Assembly (NCBI GenBank): GCA_036558745.1
Contig: DATBEZ010000043.1
Span: forward strand, 1-64,000
Reading direction: 5' to 3'
From: JAMXLJ01 sp036558745
Lineage (GTDB): Bacteria > Actinomycetota > Acidimicrobiia > IMCC26256 > JAMXLJ01
DNA: 64,000 nucleotides
Part shown: one piece after another, positions 48,641 through 57,498 of the stretch
Layout of the letters: the number at the start of each line of letters is the position of its first letter
How positions within the stretch are numbered: the stretch's first letter is position 1
Translations under genes and position numbers: made by a program
The notes under the pieces: model-generated
The model's input: the letters and a program-made list of their open reading frames with translations, nothing else
Told to the model about the DNA's origin: nothing
Database searches by the model: none

Positions 48641-49825
48641 TCAGGTCGTGGCGCCGAACGAGTCGTAGGCGACGCCGGCCGCCTCGGCCAGGAGCCGTCC
48701 CTGCCCGAGCTGGTACGGCGAGATGCCGCCCGGCTCCCACGGCGTGACGGAGCCGGCCGTGATCGCCTTCTCCGACTTGGCCAGCACCCCGAAGTGGTCG
48801 CGCACCTTCTCGACCGGCCAGTCGGCGTAGGTGAACCAATCGATCCCCAGCAGGTCGCTCTCGTCGCCGCGGTGATGGTCGTCGAGGTGCCAGCCGGTCA
48901 TCGCGCCGCGGTACATCGCGTCCGCGAGACGCAGCGCCATCCGCGGCGCGTCCCGCGACAGGTGCCCGCGGTCGTACTCGAACAGGTTGGCGGCGTCGTG
49001 CAGGTACCCCGTCTCGAACAGCCCGAGCACCATCGCGAGCAGCGCGAACCCGGCCGGGTCGTCGTTGGCGCGCGCGATGAACCCGAACACCTCGATCTCG
49101 CACTCGACGGTGGAGCCGTATCCCGCGAGCACGTGGATCCAGTCGTGCTGCGCGAGGTTCGGGGGCGCGCTACCGGGAAGTCCGGGGAACACGAACCCGC
49201 GGGCGCGGTAGAAGCGCCACACGCCCTGACCCAGCGATCCGTCCGGGCAGCGCTCGAGCTCGGCCCACTGCTGCGCGAGCGTCGCGTCATCGCAGCAGAA
49301 CTCCCACGCGTCGTCGAGCGCGGCCGCGACGTGCAGATGCTCGGGTGGCTGCTCGATGAGGTGCTGGAAGTACCCACTGCGTTTGAAGTCGATGAGCGCG
49401 AGCCCGAGCGAGCCGTGTGCCAGGCGATGGGCGACGCGCAGCATGTCGTCGTCGACGCCGAGCCACGCCGCGTACGTCTCGACCCGTCGCGTGACCTCCT
49501 CGGGCAAGGGGACGAGCAGCATCTCGGCGAGGAGCATCGTCTGCACCATGCGCGTGCGGAACGGCCGGATGCGCCCGCGCAGCGCCTCGGCGTACTCGGC
49601 CGGGCCGATCGGCTCGACGGTCGCGACGTCGACCTGCTGACCGGTCATGGACTCCGTGATCGCGTTCAGCACCGCCCGTTGCACTTCGGTGAGGCCGCCC
49701 GGCGGCGCGGGCGCGCTGGCGAAGCCCCGGGCGAGGATGCGGACCTCGGCCGCGTCGGGCGGTCCCAACACGGGCGCGTCCTCGGGAGGGAACGGGACCG
49801 GCGTGATCACCTCGCTCGTCGCCAC
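48641..49825 (-). CDS. uncharacterised protein with COQ4-type HDxxH-x11-E motif
   Basis: A 394-residue soluble protein. Its centre carries HDWIH (residues 227-231), then exactly 11 residues, then Glu243. This is the proposed metal-ligand pattern of COQ4, in the context NLAQHDWIHVLAGY and CEIEVFGFIARANDDPAGF. The N-terminal 160 residues are helical (TEVQRAVLNAITESMTGQQ; MLRVAHRLAHGSLGLALIDF), and a later HLDDHHRGDESDLLG segment is also His/Asp-rich. COQ4 acts in ubiquinone synthesis, which actinobacteria lack, so a different small-molecule decarboxylase/hydrolase or scaffold role is likely. GTG start. Confidence 0.75.
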   Translation of the reverse strand: MATSEVITPVPFPPEDAPVLGPPDAAEVRILARGFASAPAPPGGLTEVQRAVLNAITESMTGQQVDVATVEPIGPAEYAEALRGRIRPFRTRMVQTMLLAEMLLVPLPEEVTRRVETYAAWLGVDDDMLRVAHRLAHGSLGLALIDFKRSGYFQHLIEQPPEHLHVAAALDDAWEFCCDDATLAQQWAELERCPDGSLGQGVWRFYRARGFVFPGLPGSAPPNLAQHDWIHVLAGYGSTVECEIEVFGFIARANDDPAGFALLAMVLGLFETGYLHDAANLFEYDRGHLSRDAPRMALRLADAMYRGAMTGWHLDDHHRGDESDLLGIDWFTYADWPVEKVRDHFGVLAKSEKAITAGSVTPWEPGGISPYQLGQGRLLAEAAGVAYDSFGATT

Positions 49826-50035
49826 GACACCACCTCACCCACAGGTCTGACCCCACAGCTTCCGGTCGCACCCGATGCTGTCACGCAACCGCGCCGGCGG
49901 GCTCGCAGATTCCCGACGACCGTCGACGCGACATCGGGCCGGGACGCGTCACCCGATGCACGCTCCGTCGGTGAGGCGCCGCTTGCCGCCAGCCCAGCGT
50001 GCCCCGCTCCGGGTCCGGGGCGGCGCAGAAAGGCA

Positions 50036-50041
50036 TAGCCT
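50036..50041 (+). promoter_or_regulatory. -10-like hexamer TAGCCT with leader
   Basis: TAGCCT lies 33 bp before the ATG at 50075 and is followed by a GAGGAAAGGGG ribosome-binding site, so this gene, unlike many neighbours, appears to have a short leader. Confidence 0.35.
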
Positions 50042-50074
50042 GGAGTTTCACCACCGTCGAGGAAAGGGGCGACC

Positions 50075-50644
50075 ATGACGGCGAACGGCGGAGCTCAGAT
50101 TCCCGACATCCGGTGGCGCGGGATCAACCACCTGGCGCTGATCAGCCACGACATGGACGCGACGGTGCGCTTCTACCACGGCGTGCTCGGTGCGCGGCTC
50201 ATCGCCACGATCGGCCACCCGAACTTCCGCCACTACTTCTTCGAGATCGGTCAGGCGAACAGCATCGCGTTCTTCGAGTACACCGACTCCAAGACCGAGC
50301 CGTTCGCGAAGCCGGCCGGCATCCCCGACGCGCGGGCGCCGCAGTTCGACCACGTGTCGTTCAACGTCGCCGACGAGGAGGCGCTCCTCGCGCTGCGCAG
50401 CCGCCTCAAGGCCGCCGACTGCGAGGTCACCGACGTCGTCGACCACGGGTTCATCCACTCGATCTACTTCACCGACCCCGACGGCATCGCGCTCGAGGCG
50501 TCGTGCTGGGTCGTCGACGCCACCGGTCGGGACTCCGACTACGGCGACGGCCGGGTGTTCGCCGATCCGAACCCGGTTCCTGCGGTCACCGAGATCACCC
50601 GCGACGGCCGGGTCGCGAGCACACCGAGAACCGAGCTCGTCTAA
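50075..50644 (+). CDS. VOC-family (glyoxalase/dioxygenase fold) protein
   Basis: A 189-residue vicinal-oxygen-chelate protein: GINHLALISHDMDATVRFYHGVLGARLIATIG forms the first betaalphabetabetabeta unit (His19 as likely metal ligand) and FDHVSFNVADEEALLALRSRL the second. YFTDPDGIALEASCWVVD supplies the C-terminal Glu ligand. It could be a ring-cleavage dioxygenase-like, lyase or resistance protein; the substrate is unknown. It stands alone with its own promoter. Confidence 0.88.
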   Translation: MTANGGAQIPDIRWRGINHLALISHDMDATVRFYHGVLGARLIATIGHPNFRHYFFEIGQANSIAFFEYTDSKTEPFAKPAGIPDARAPQFDHVSFNVADEEALLALRSRLKAADCEVTDVVDHGFIHSIYFTDPDGIALEASCWVVDATGRDSDYGDGRVFADPNPVPAVTEITRDGRVASTPRTELV

Positions 50645-50659
50645 TCCCACGCGGGCGCG

Positions 50660-51184
50660 TCACGCGCCCGGCGCGGGCTCCAGCACCATCACGTGCACCG
50701 GACGGTCGTCGATCCGGCGCGCGTACGCCTCGTAGCCCGCGTAGATGCGCCGGCCCCGGTCCCAGATGGCGTCGCGATCCGCACCGTCCGCCTCGCGGCT
50801 GCGCACGGGCACGGTCTTCCCGCGATACGACACCTCCGCGTCCGGATGGGCGACGAGGTTGAAGTACCAGCCCGGCGTGCCCTTTTGCCCGAAGCGGGTG
50901 CCGATCACCGCGAGGTCGTCGCCGACCGGGATGCCGAGCAGCGGCATCTCGCGCCGCTGACCGCTGCGCGCACCCGTCGTCACGAGGGTCATGACGGGGA
51001 TGCCGGCCATGAGCTCCGGCACGGTGGTTCTCCCCTTCGTCGCGCGGAGGACGAGCGCGTCGATGTGGTGCATCGTCTTCGAGAACAGCCACGCGCCCGG
51101 ACGCGACGACGACACCTTCCACATCGCGCGCTGGAACCGGTTCGGCTCCGGGACGACGTAGTCGAGCTCCTGGACCAGCCCCAC
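50660..51184 (-). CDS. nitroreductase-family deazaflavin-dependent oxidoreductase
   Basis: A 174-residue Ddn/PF04075-family protein, larger than the one at 13954. TTVPELMAGIPVMTLVTTGARSGQRREMPLLGIPVGDD and GTPGWYFNLVAHPDAEVSYRG are the conserved core; the N-terminal 50 residues form an extra helical segment. Homologues reduce quinones or xenobiotics with F420H2. The GTG at 51184 follows TACACT by 8 nt; the longer frame upstream is discounted. Confidence 0.88.
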   Translation of the reverse strand: MGLVQELDYVVPEPNRFQRAMWKVSSSRPGAWLFSKTMHHIDALVLRATKGRTTVPELMAGIPVMTLVTTGARSGQRREMPLLGIPVGDDLAVIGTRFGQKGTPGWYFNLVAHPDAEVSYRGKTVPVRSREADGADRDAIWDRGRRIYAGYEAYARRIDDRPVHVMVLEPAPGA

Positions 51185-51192
51185 GGGCGCGC

Positions 51193-51198
51193 AGTGTA
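51193..51198 (-). promoter_or_regulatory. -10 hexamer TACACT, leaderless start
   Basis: Minus-strand TACACT, 8 nt, then the GTG at 51184. Confidence 0.5.
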
Positions 51199-51349
51199 GG
51201 GACCGTGCCGCATCCGCGGGCCGGTGACGTGACCGGACCGAAGCCCCGGGCCAGATGACCTTGGCCTCTGGCAGCCGATCGTGCCCGGGCGCAGCGTGGG
51301 ACGCGAGGCGGGCCGCTCCGGGAGCGGTGCCCGACGAGAGGAGTGCGCC

Positions 51350-51814
51350 GTGCCGAGCCGCGAGACGATCAACAGCTTCCTCGCCCAGGACCACCTCGCG
51401 TTCGTCGGCGTGTCACGGAACCGGAAGCAGTTCGCGAACTCCGTGTACCGGCTGCTGCGCGACGGCGGGCGGACGATGTACCCGGTGCACGCGAGCGCCG
51501 ACGTCGACACGATCGAAGGCGACCGCTGCTACCAGCACCTGGCCGACGTCCCCGACCCGGTCGACGGTGTGGTCGTGATGGTGCCGGCCGCGGGCGCGGT
51601 CGACGTGGTGCGTGACGCGATCGAGCGGGGCATCCCCCGCGTCTGGCTGCACCGCGGCATCGGTCCGGGCTCGGTCACACCCGAGGCGGTTGCGCTGTGC
51701 CGCAAGCACGGCGTCGACGTCGTCGACGGCGCGTGCCCGTTCATGTTCAGCGAACCGGTGCGGGGCGCGCACCGCGTCCACCGGTTCTTCGCGCGCCGTC
51801 ACGTCGCGGCCTGA
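51350..51814 (+). CDS. CoA-binding (Rossmann) protein
   Basis: A 154-residue single CoA_binding_2 domain, like the N-terminus of ADP-forming acyl-CoA synthetases. It has FVGVSRNRKQFANSVYRLLRDGG, a MYPVHASADVDTIEG strand, DGVVVMVPAAGAVDVVRDAIERGI, VWLHRGIGPGSV and GACPFMF. It may bind CoA or an acyl-CoA as a sensor or carrier. GAGAGGAG precedes the GTG. An MMPL transporter gene starts 24 bp downstream, suggesting a lipid-linked operon. Confidence 0.87.
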   Translation: MPSRETINSFLAQDHLAFVGVSRNRKQFANSVYRLLRDGGRTMYPVHASADVDTIEGDRCYQHLADVPDPVDGVVVMVPAAGAVDVVRDAIERGIPRVWLHRGIGPGSVTPEAVALCRKHGVDVVDGACPFMFSEPVRGAHRVHRFFARRHVAA

Positions 51815-51838
51815 TCCACATCGCATCGAGGGGGGACC

Positions 51839-54406
51839 ATGCGAGGACCGTGGCAGGGACTCGCAGCAGCAATCGCAGGGCACCGTGGGCGGGTGCTCGC
51901 GACCGTGGTCGCCGCGACGGTGGTCCTCGGGCTCGGGCTGCCGCTCCTCGGCTTCAGCTCGGCACAGGACACGCTGGTCCCGTCGGGATCGCGGACGTAC
52001 CGCGACAACGTGCGCTTCCAACGACGCTTCGGCGGCGAGCCGGTGCTCGTCCTCTTCACCGGCGACGTCCGGAAGCTGTTCGAACCCGACAACGCGGCCA
52101 AGCTCGCCGCGCTCGACGCGAAGCTCGACGCCACACACCTGTACCACTCCGTGCTGAGCCCGCTCACGACGGTGCAGTTCGCGGCGACCCAGGTCCAGCT
52201 CGCGACCCGCCTCGCTCCCGCCGCCAACGCGCGTGAGCAGGACGCGGCCGCGAACGCCGCGGCGGCGAGCGTCGCGGCCGCGCACGGCTCGGTCGCGGCG
52301 CAGCAGCGCGCGGCCGCCGCGGCGCGGTCCAGGGTCGCGGCCGGGTTCGCGGAGCGCACGAGCGCGGACGCGTTGCGCATCGCGGCAGCAGGGGAGCAGT
52401 CGCTGCGCAACCCGCGCTTCGTGGACTTCCTCCTCTTCGACGAACGCGGCCGCGTCCGCTCGAGCTTCACCTCGCAGTTCCCGGACCCGCAGCACGCGCT
52501 GATGGTCGTCAGGCTCCGCGGCAACCAGTCGATGGAGGCCGAGGGCAGCGCCGCGCAGCAGGTGGTCGACGCGGTGCACGCGATCCACTTCGACGGCGTG
52601 CAGGCGATGCCCACGGGCCCCGCGATCCTACTGAAGGAGGTCGACGGCGGGATGCGCGGCGCGATGGCCCGTATGGGGCTGATCGCGGTGCTCGTGATGA
52701 TCGCGGTGCTGGGCGCGGTCGTGCGCGTGCGCTGGCGACTCCTTCCGCTCGCCGTCGTCGCGGTGGGCTCCGTCTGGGCCTTCGGAGTGATGGGGTACGC
52801 GGGCATCTCGCTGACGATGGTCACGATCTCGGCGCTCCCCGTGCTCATCGGCCTCGGCGTGGACTTCGCGATCCAGACCCAGAGCCGCTACGACGAGGAG
52901 TCGCGCCACGCGGCTCACGACGACGACACGGAGATGCGCGCGATCACCGTGCGTCGCACACTCGTCCCGATGGGTCCCGCGCTGACGGTCGCGATGGTGG
53001 CCGCGGTCGCCGGGTTCCTCGCGCTGCGCCTCTCCAGCGTGCCCATGGTGCGCGACTACGGGCTCATGCTCGCGGTCGGGGTGGCCGTCCTCTACGCCGC
53101 CGGACTCCTCCTGCCACCAGCACTGCTGCCCGCGCCCGCACGCGTGGGACGTGCGCCGACCGCCCGGCACGAGCGCCGGTTCAGCGTCGAGCGCGTCGTG
53201 CGCTTCCTGACGACCGTCGCGCGCGGCCGGGTCGTCGCGGTGCTCGTCGTCGCGGTCGTGGTGGCGAGCGTCGGGCTGGTGCTGGAGCGGCGCACGACGA
53301 TCCAGTCGGACCCGGAGGGCTTCATCCCGCAGGACAGCCCGGTGCTGGCCCAGCTCCGTCACGTGCGCGACGTGGCCGGCTCGTCGCAGGAGCTCGGCTT
53401 CCTCGTCGAGAGTCGCGACGTCCTGGGCCCCGACGTGCTCCGCTGGATGGCGTCGTTCCAGGCCCGCGAGCTCGCGCGCCATCCGCACGACCTCCTGAGC
53501 GGCCAGAGCGCGGCGTCGATCGCGGAGCAGGTCACCGGCGCGCCACCGACGACCGCCGAGGTCGAGACCGTGCTGCGTTCGGCACCGCAGGCGATCCGCG
53601 ACACGTTCGTGAGCCCGGACCGGCGCCAGGCGCACGTGATCTTCGCCCTCGGGCCGATCTCGCTGCTCCAGCAGAAGCAGCTGCTCGCAAGCATGCGCGC
53701 CGACATCCACCCGCCCCACGGTGTGGGGGTCACGCCGTCGGGGCTCGCGGTCATCGGCATCGCCTCCGTCGACGCGCTGAACACGAACCGGACGTGGATG
53801 ACGTACCTCGCGCTCGCGGCCGCGCTCCTCTGGCTGCTCCTGTTCACCCGCAGCTTCGCGTGGGCGCTGATGCCGCTGCTGCCCGTCCTCATCGGTGTCG
53901 GGACCTCGTCGATCGTCCTGTACTACCTCGGCGTCAGCCTGAGCCCGCTCACCGCGGTGTCGGGCCCGATCATCGTCGCGACGTGTACGGAGTTCTCGGT
54001 CCTGGTGATGGCGCGCTACGTCGAAGAGCGCGCGCACGGACGCGACTCGTCGCACGCGCTCGACCGCGCGTCGTCGCGCATCGGCCGCTCGTTCGTCGCC
54101 TCGGGACTGACGGTCGTCGGCGGCTTCGGCGTGCTCGCGGTGTCGAACTTCCCGCTGCTCGAGAGCTTCGGGATCGTGGTGGCCGTGCACATCCTGGTCG
54201 CGCTGGTGGCGTCGCTCGTCGTGCTCCCCCCGATGCTCGTGTGGGCCGACGCACGGGTCGGGCTCGACCGCGTCTCCCGCCACTTCGGCGGCGCTCCGAC
54301 GCCGCCCGGCGCGCCCGAACCCCTCGGACCGGTCGGACCGCTCGGACCGGCGGAGCCGCCGCTCGCCGAACCCGACGCCGGCATCCCGCATCCCGTGTCG
54401 TCATGA
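51839..54406 (+). CDS. MMPL/RND-superfamily exporter (855 aa)
   Basis: A second large RND-type transporter, closer to the hydrophobe/amphiphile-type exporters than to the one at 22972. The first periplasmic loop contains an unusual Ala-rich coiled segment (residues about 140-185). The first membrane bundle keeps VLIGLGVDFAIQTQSRYDEESR. The second has IIVATCTEFSVLVMARYVEERAHG, where Thr-Glu replaces the usual Asp-Tyr/Phe. A Pro-rich tail of about 40 residues ends the protein. AGGGGGGACC precedes the ATG, and a WS/DGAT gene follows after 10 bp, so it may export wax- or triacylglycerol-related lipids. Confidence 0.88.
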   Translation: MRGPWQGLAAAIAGHRGRVLATVVAATVVLGLGLPLLGFSSAQDTLVPSGSRTYRDNVRFQRRFGGEPVLVLFTGDVRKLFEPDNAAKLAALDAKLDATHLYHSVLSPLTTVQFAATQVQLATRLAPAANAREQDAAANAAAASVAAAHGSVAAQQRAAAAARSRVAAGFAERTSADALRIAAAGEQSLRNPRFVDFLLFDERGRVRSSFTSQFPDPQHALMVVRLRGNQSMEAEGSAAQQVVDAVHAIHFDGVQAMPTGPAILLKEVDGGMRGAMARMGLIAVLVMIAVLGAVVRVRWRLLPLAVVAVGSVWAFGVMGYAGISLTMVTISALPVLIGLGVDFAIQTQSRYDEESRHAAHDDDTEMRAITVRRTLVPMGPALTVAMVAAVAGFLALRLSSVPMVRDYGLMLAVGVAVLYAAGLLLPPALLPAPARVGRAPTARHERRFSVERVVRFLTTVARGRVVAVLVVAVVVASVGLVLERRTTIQSDPEGFIPQDSPVLAQLRHVRDVAGSSQELGFLVESRDVLGPDVLRWMASFQARELARHPHDLLSGQSAASIAEQVTGAPPTTAEVETVLRSAPQAIRDTFVSPDRRQAHVIFALGPISLLQQKQLLASMRADIHPPHGVGVTPSGLAVIGIASVDALNTNRTWMTYLALAAALLWLLLFTRSFAWALMPLLPVLIGVGTSSIVLYYLGVSLSPLTAVSGPIIVATCTEFSVLVMARYVEERAHGRDSSHALDRASSRIGRSFVASGLTVVGGFGVLAVSNFPLLESFGIVVAVHILVALVASLVVLPPMLVWADARVGLDRVSRHFGGAPTPPGAPEPLGPVGPLGPAEPPLAEPDAGIPHPVSS

Positions 54407-54416
54407 GGAGCGCGTC

Positions 54417-55814
54417 ATGGAACGGTTGAACAGTCTCGACGCCTCGTTCCTCGCCATCGAGGACACGGTCGACCACATGCACATCGGCTCGGTCGGGATC
54501 TTCGAGGGTCCCGCGCCGTCGCTCGACGAGCTCCGCGCCTTCGTCGCCTCGAAGCTGCCGCGCGTGCCCCGGTACCGGCAGAAGGTGCTCGTCGCGCCGC
54601 TCGCGATCGGCCGGCCGGTGTGGGTCGACGATCCGCAGTTCCGGATCGACTACCACGTGCGCAGCACCGCGCTGGCCCGGCCCGGCGGGATGGCGGGCCT
54701 GCGCGCGCTCATGGGACGCGTCATGTCGCAGCCGCTCGACCGCAAGAAGCCGCTGTGGGAGAACTGGCTCGTCGAGGGTTTCGACGAGTGGCCCGGTGAG
54801 TACGCCCGTTGGGCCCTGCTGACCAAGGTGCACCACTGCATGGTCGACGGCATCGCCGGAACCGATCTCCTCGCGGTCATGCTCGACACGGCGGAAGACC
54901 CGGGGCCCCGCGAGCCCGCGTCCGAGACCTGGTCACCCGAGCAGGAGCCGTCGCCCGCACGGCTCGCGTGGCACTCGATCGCCGGCCTGGCGGGCGCGCC
55001 CGTGGCCGGTGCGCGCACGCTCGTGCGCGCGGCGCGCACGCCGGGAACGGCGATCGGGATCGCGGGCGACGCGGCCCGTCAGCTGGGTGGCTTGACGCGT
55101 GTCGCGAGTCGTCTCGCACGGCCCGCGCCCGCGTCGTCGCTCACCGGGCCGATCGGTCCCCATCGGATCTGGGCCGACGCGCGCGTCTCCCTCGACGACG
55201 TCAAGCGCGTCCGTCGACAGCACGGCGGAACCGTGAACGACGTCGTCCTCACGTTGATCACCGCGGGGTTCCGCCATCTGTTGGTGACGCGCCAGGAACC
55301 CGTGAAGGATCGGACCTTGCGCACCCTGGTGCCGGTCTCGCTGCGCGCGCCCGACGAGCACGGCCTGCTCGACAACCGCGTCACGGCGTTGTTCGTCGAC
55401 CTGCCGGTCGGGCTCGACGATCCGCTCGACGTGCTGCGCGCGGTGCGCGGGCAGATGGACGCGCTCAAGACGTCCGACGAGGCCGCCGGCGCGCACGCGC
55501 TCCTCTCGGCGACGACGTTCCTGCCCGCGAGCGCCGCCGCGCTCGCGGCGCGCTTCGTCGTCCATCAGCAGCACACGACCGAGACGGTGACGACGAACGT
55601 GCCCGGCCCGCAGATCCCGTTGTACGTGCTCGGGCGGCGGATGGTGGAGGCCTACCCGTACGTGCCGGTCGCGGGGAAGATCAGGGTCGGTGTCGCGATC
55701 TGGTCCTACCTGGGCGGTCTGCACTTCGGTGTCACCGGCGATCTCGACGGCGCGCCGGACGTCGACGTCCTCGCCAAGGGCATCACCACCGCGCTCGACC
55801 AGCTCCTCACCTGA
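54417..55814 (+). CDS. WS/DGAT-type O-acyltransferase
   Basis: A 465-residue canonical family member. LNSLDASFLAIEDTVDHMHIGSVGIFEG is the standard N-terminus, HHCMVDG at 139-145 holds the catalytic His140 and Asp144, PLDRKKPLWENWLVEG is the PLW block, and GGTVNDVVLTLITAGFRHLL the ND motif. NVPGPQIPLYVLG and FGVTGD are C-terminal. It makes wax esters or triacylglycerol from acyl-CoA at the membrane. GAGGAG precedes the ATG, 10 bp after the MMPL gene. Confidence 0.94.
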   Translation: MERLNSLDASFLAIEDTVDHMHIGSVGIFEGPAPSLDELRAFVASKLPRVPRYRQKVLVAPLAIGRPVWVDDPQFRIDYHVRSTALARPGGMAGLRALMGRVMSQPLDRKKPLWENWLVEGFDEWPGEYARWALLTKVHHCMVDGIAGTDLLAVMLDTAEDPGPREPASETWSPEQEPSPARLAWHSIAGLAGAPVAGARTLVRAARTPGTAIGIAGDAARQLGGLTRVASRLARPAPASSLTGPIGPHRIWADARVSLDDVKRVRRQHGGTVNDVVLTLITAGFRHLLVTRQEPVKDRTLRTLVPVSLRAPDEHGLLDNRVTALFVDLPVGLDDPLDVLRAVRGQMDALKTSDEAAGAHALLSATTFLPASAAALAARFVVHQQHTTETVTTNVPGPQIPLYVLGRRMVEAYPYVPVAGKIRVGVAIWSYLGGLHFGVTGDLDGAPDVDVLAKGITTALDQLLT

Positions 55815-55858
55815 TCGCCGGCTTGCGCACGCGGCGCCAGACGTCGATCGTTGCCGCG

Positions 55859-56230
55859 ATGAGCACGCCGCGAATGGCATGGGCCCACGTGACCGTGGAC
55901 TGCGTCGACCCCCGCCGCGTGGCGGCGTTCTGGGGGCGACTGCTCGACCTGACGCCGGTCGAGCGCGCCGACGGCTGGTTCGTGCTCGGACCGACCGCAG
56001 CGGGCGGCCCGATGCTCTACTTCCAACCCGTCGACGAGCCCAAGCGCGGGAAGGCGCGGCTGCACCTGGACCTCTGGGTCGACGACCTGGACGCCGCGGT
56101 CGCGCGCGTGGTGTCGCTCGGCGGCGCCGACACGGCGGAGCGCCACGAGCACGCGAACGGCACCGTCGCGGTGATGACGGACCCCGAGACCACCGAGTTC
56201 TGCCTGATCACGTTCCCCGTCACGCGCTGA
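55859..56230 (+). CDS. small VOC-family (glyoxalase-like) protein
   Basis: A 123-residue protein of the glyoxalase_6-like group: MAWAHVTVDCVDPRRVAAFWGRLLDLTPV, RLHLDLWVDDLDAAVARVVSLGGAD and MTDPETTEFCLITFP. The conserved LHLDLWV and the final Glu-Phe-Cys strand are the putative ligand side. Function is unknown; it often lies near lipid or redox genes in actinobacteria. A second ATG five codons on is an alternative start. Confidence 0.85.
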   Translation: MSTPRMAWAHVTVDCVDPRRVAAFWGRLLDLTPVERADGWFVLGPTAAGGPMLYFQPVDEPKRGKARLHLDLWVDDLDAAVARVVSLGGADTAERHEHANGTVAVMTDPETTEFCLITFPVTR

Positions 56231-56264
56231 CGCTCGGCCGCCCCGCGGCAGGAGCAGGGCGGCG

Positions 56265-56284
56265 TAAGCTGACGTTGGTGTCAG
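56265..56284 (+). promoter_or_regulatory. promoter with overlapping operator: TAAGCT -10 and CTGACG-N4-TGTCAG
   Basis: TAAGCT (56265-56270) overlaps by two bases the inverted repeat at 56269-56284. The GTG of the P450 is 24 bp further, behind a GGGGAGG site. Hexamer, overlap and spacing copy the arrangement at 25930-25949. Confidence 0.6.
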
Positions 56285-56307
56285 TTCCCGGTGGTGGGGA
56301 GGCGACG

Positions 56308-57498
56308 GTGACCGAGCACGACGAGCGCGACGACGTCGTCACGGGGCTGCTGCTCGAGCGGCTCACGCCCGAGTTCTCGGCCAACCCGCAGCCGTACTAC
56401 CGGCGCCTGCGCGACGCGGCGCCGGTCCTGCGCATCGGGAGCTCGGTCACGCTGTCGCGCGACGAGGACGTCGAGTACGCGCTGCGGAACCCCGACCTCT
56501 TCTCGTCGCGGATGGAGGGTGTGTTCCTCGGCAACGCCCGGCCGCTCATCCCGCTACAGATCGACCCGCCCGACCACAAGAAGTACCGGAAGCTGCTCGA
56601 CCCGCTGTTCGCGCCCCGCGAGGTCGCCAAGCTCGAGGCCGACGTCGTCGCGCTGACGAACCAGCTCATCGACGCGTTCATCGACCGGGGCGAGTGCGAC
56701 TACAACACCGAGCTCGCGGTGCCGCTCCCGACGACGGTGTTCCTCGCGCTGCTGGGCCTGCCGATCGAGGACCGTCCGCTGTTCCTCCGGTTCAAGGACG
56801 ACATCATCCGTCCGGGCGACGGCACCGACCTCGAGGCCGAGGGCACGGTGCGCGAGGCGACCGCACAGGAGATGTACGCGTACTTCGAGCGCGTGCTCGA
56901 CGAGCGGGCGCGTGAGCCGCGCGACGACCTGTTGAGCGGCTTCCTCGACTCCCGGGTCGACGGCGAGCAGCTCACGCGTGAGGACATCCTGGACATCTGC
57001 TTCCTCCTCCTCATCGCCGGGCTCGACACCGTGACGGACGCGCTCGACTGCTCGATGGCGTACCTCGCCGCGCATCCCGACCAGCGCGACCGGTTGGTGG
57101 CCGAGCCGGCGGCGATCCCGGCCGCGGTCGAGGAGCTGCTGCGCTGGGAGACGCCGGTGCCGGGGGTCGCCCGCGTCGCGGCGCGAGACGTCGAGGTCGC
57201 GGGCTGCCCGATCCACGCCGGCGACTCGGTCTCGGTGCTGATCGGCTCGGCGAACTGCGACGAACGCACATGGGAGCGGGCCGACGAGGTGGACCTCGCA
57301 CGCGACCCGAACCGTCACCTTGCGTTCGGTGGCGGTGTCCACCGCTGTCTTGGCTCGCATCTCGCCCGCCTCGAGCTGCGCGTCGCGCTGGGGGAGTGGC
57401 ACCGGCGCATTCCGCGCTACCGCGTCGCGGACGGCGTCGAGCTCGAGTACACGCCTGCGCTCCGACAGGTCGAGTATCTGCCGCTCGTCTTCTCCTGA
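56308..57498 (+). CDS. cytochrome P450
   Basis: A 396-residue soluble bacterial class I P450, inserting oxygen into a hydrophobic substrate with electrons from an external ferredoxin. The I-helix AGLDT is at 237-241, ExxR is Glu276/Arg279, and the haem loop FGGGVHRCLG places the thiolate ligand at Cys347. The B-helix region has DPPDHKKYRKLLDPLFAP. No ferredoxin or reductase gene is adjacent. The operator upstream suggests repression by a TetR-type protein until a substrate appears. Steroid, fatty-acid or terpenoid substrates are all possible. Confidence 0.95.
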   Translation: MTEHDERDDVVTGLLLERLTPEFSANPQPYYRRLRDAAPVLRIGSSVTLSRDEDVEYALRNPDLFSSRMEGVFLGNARPLIPLQIDPPDHKKYRKLLDPLFAPREVAKLEADVVALTNQLIDAFIDRGECDYNTELAVPLPTTVFLALLGLPIEDRPLFLRFKDDIIRPGDGTDLEAEGTVREATAQEMYAYFERVLDERAREPRDDLLSGFLDSRVDGEQLTREDILDICFLLLIAGLDTVTDALDCSMAYLAAHPDQRDRLVAEPAAIPAAVEELLRWETPVPGVARVAARDVEVAGCPIHAGDSVSVLIGSANCDERTWERADEVDLARDPNRHLAFGGGVHRCLGSHLARLELRVALGEWHRRIPRYRVADGVELEYTPALRQVEYLPLVFS

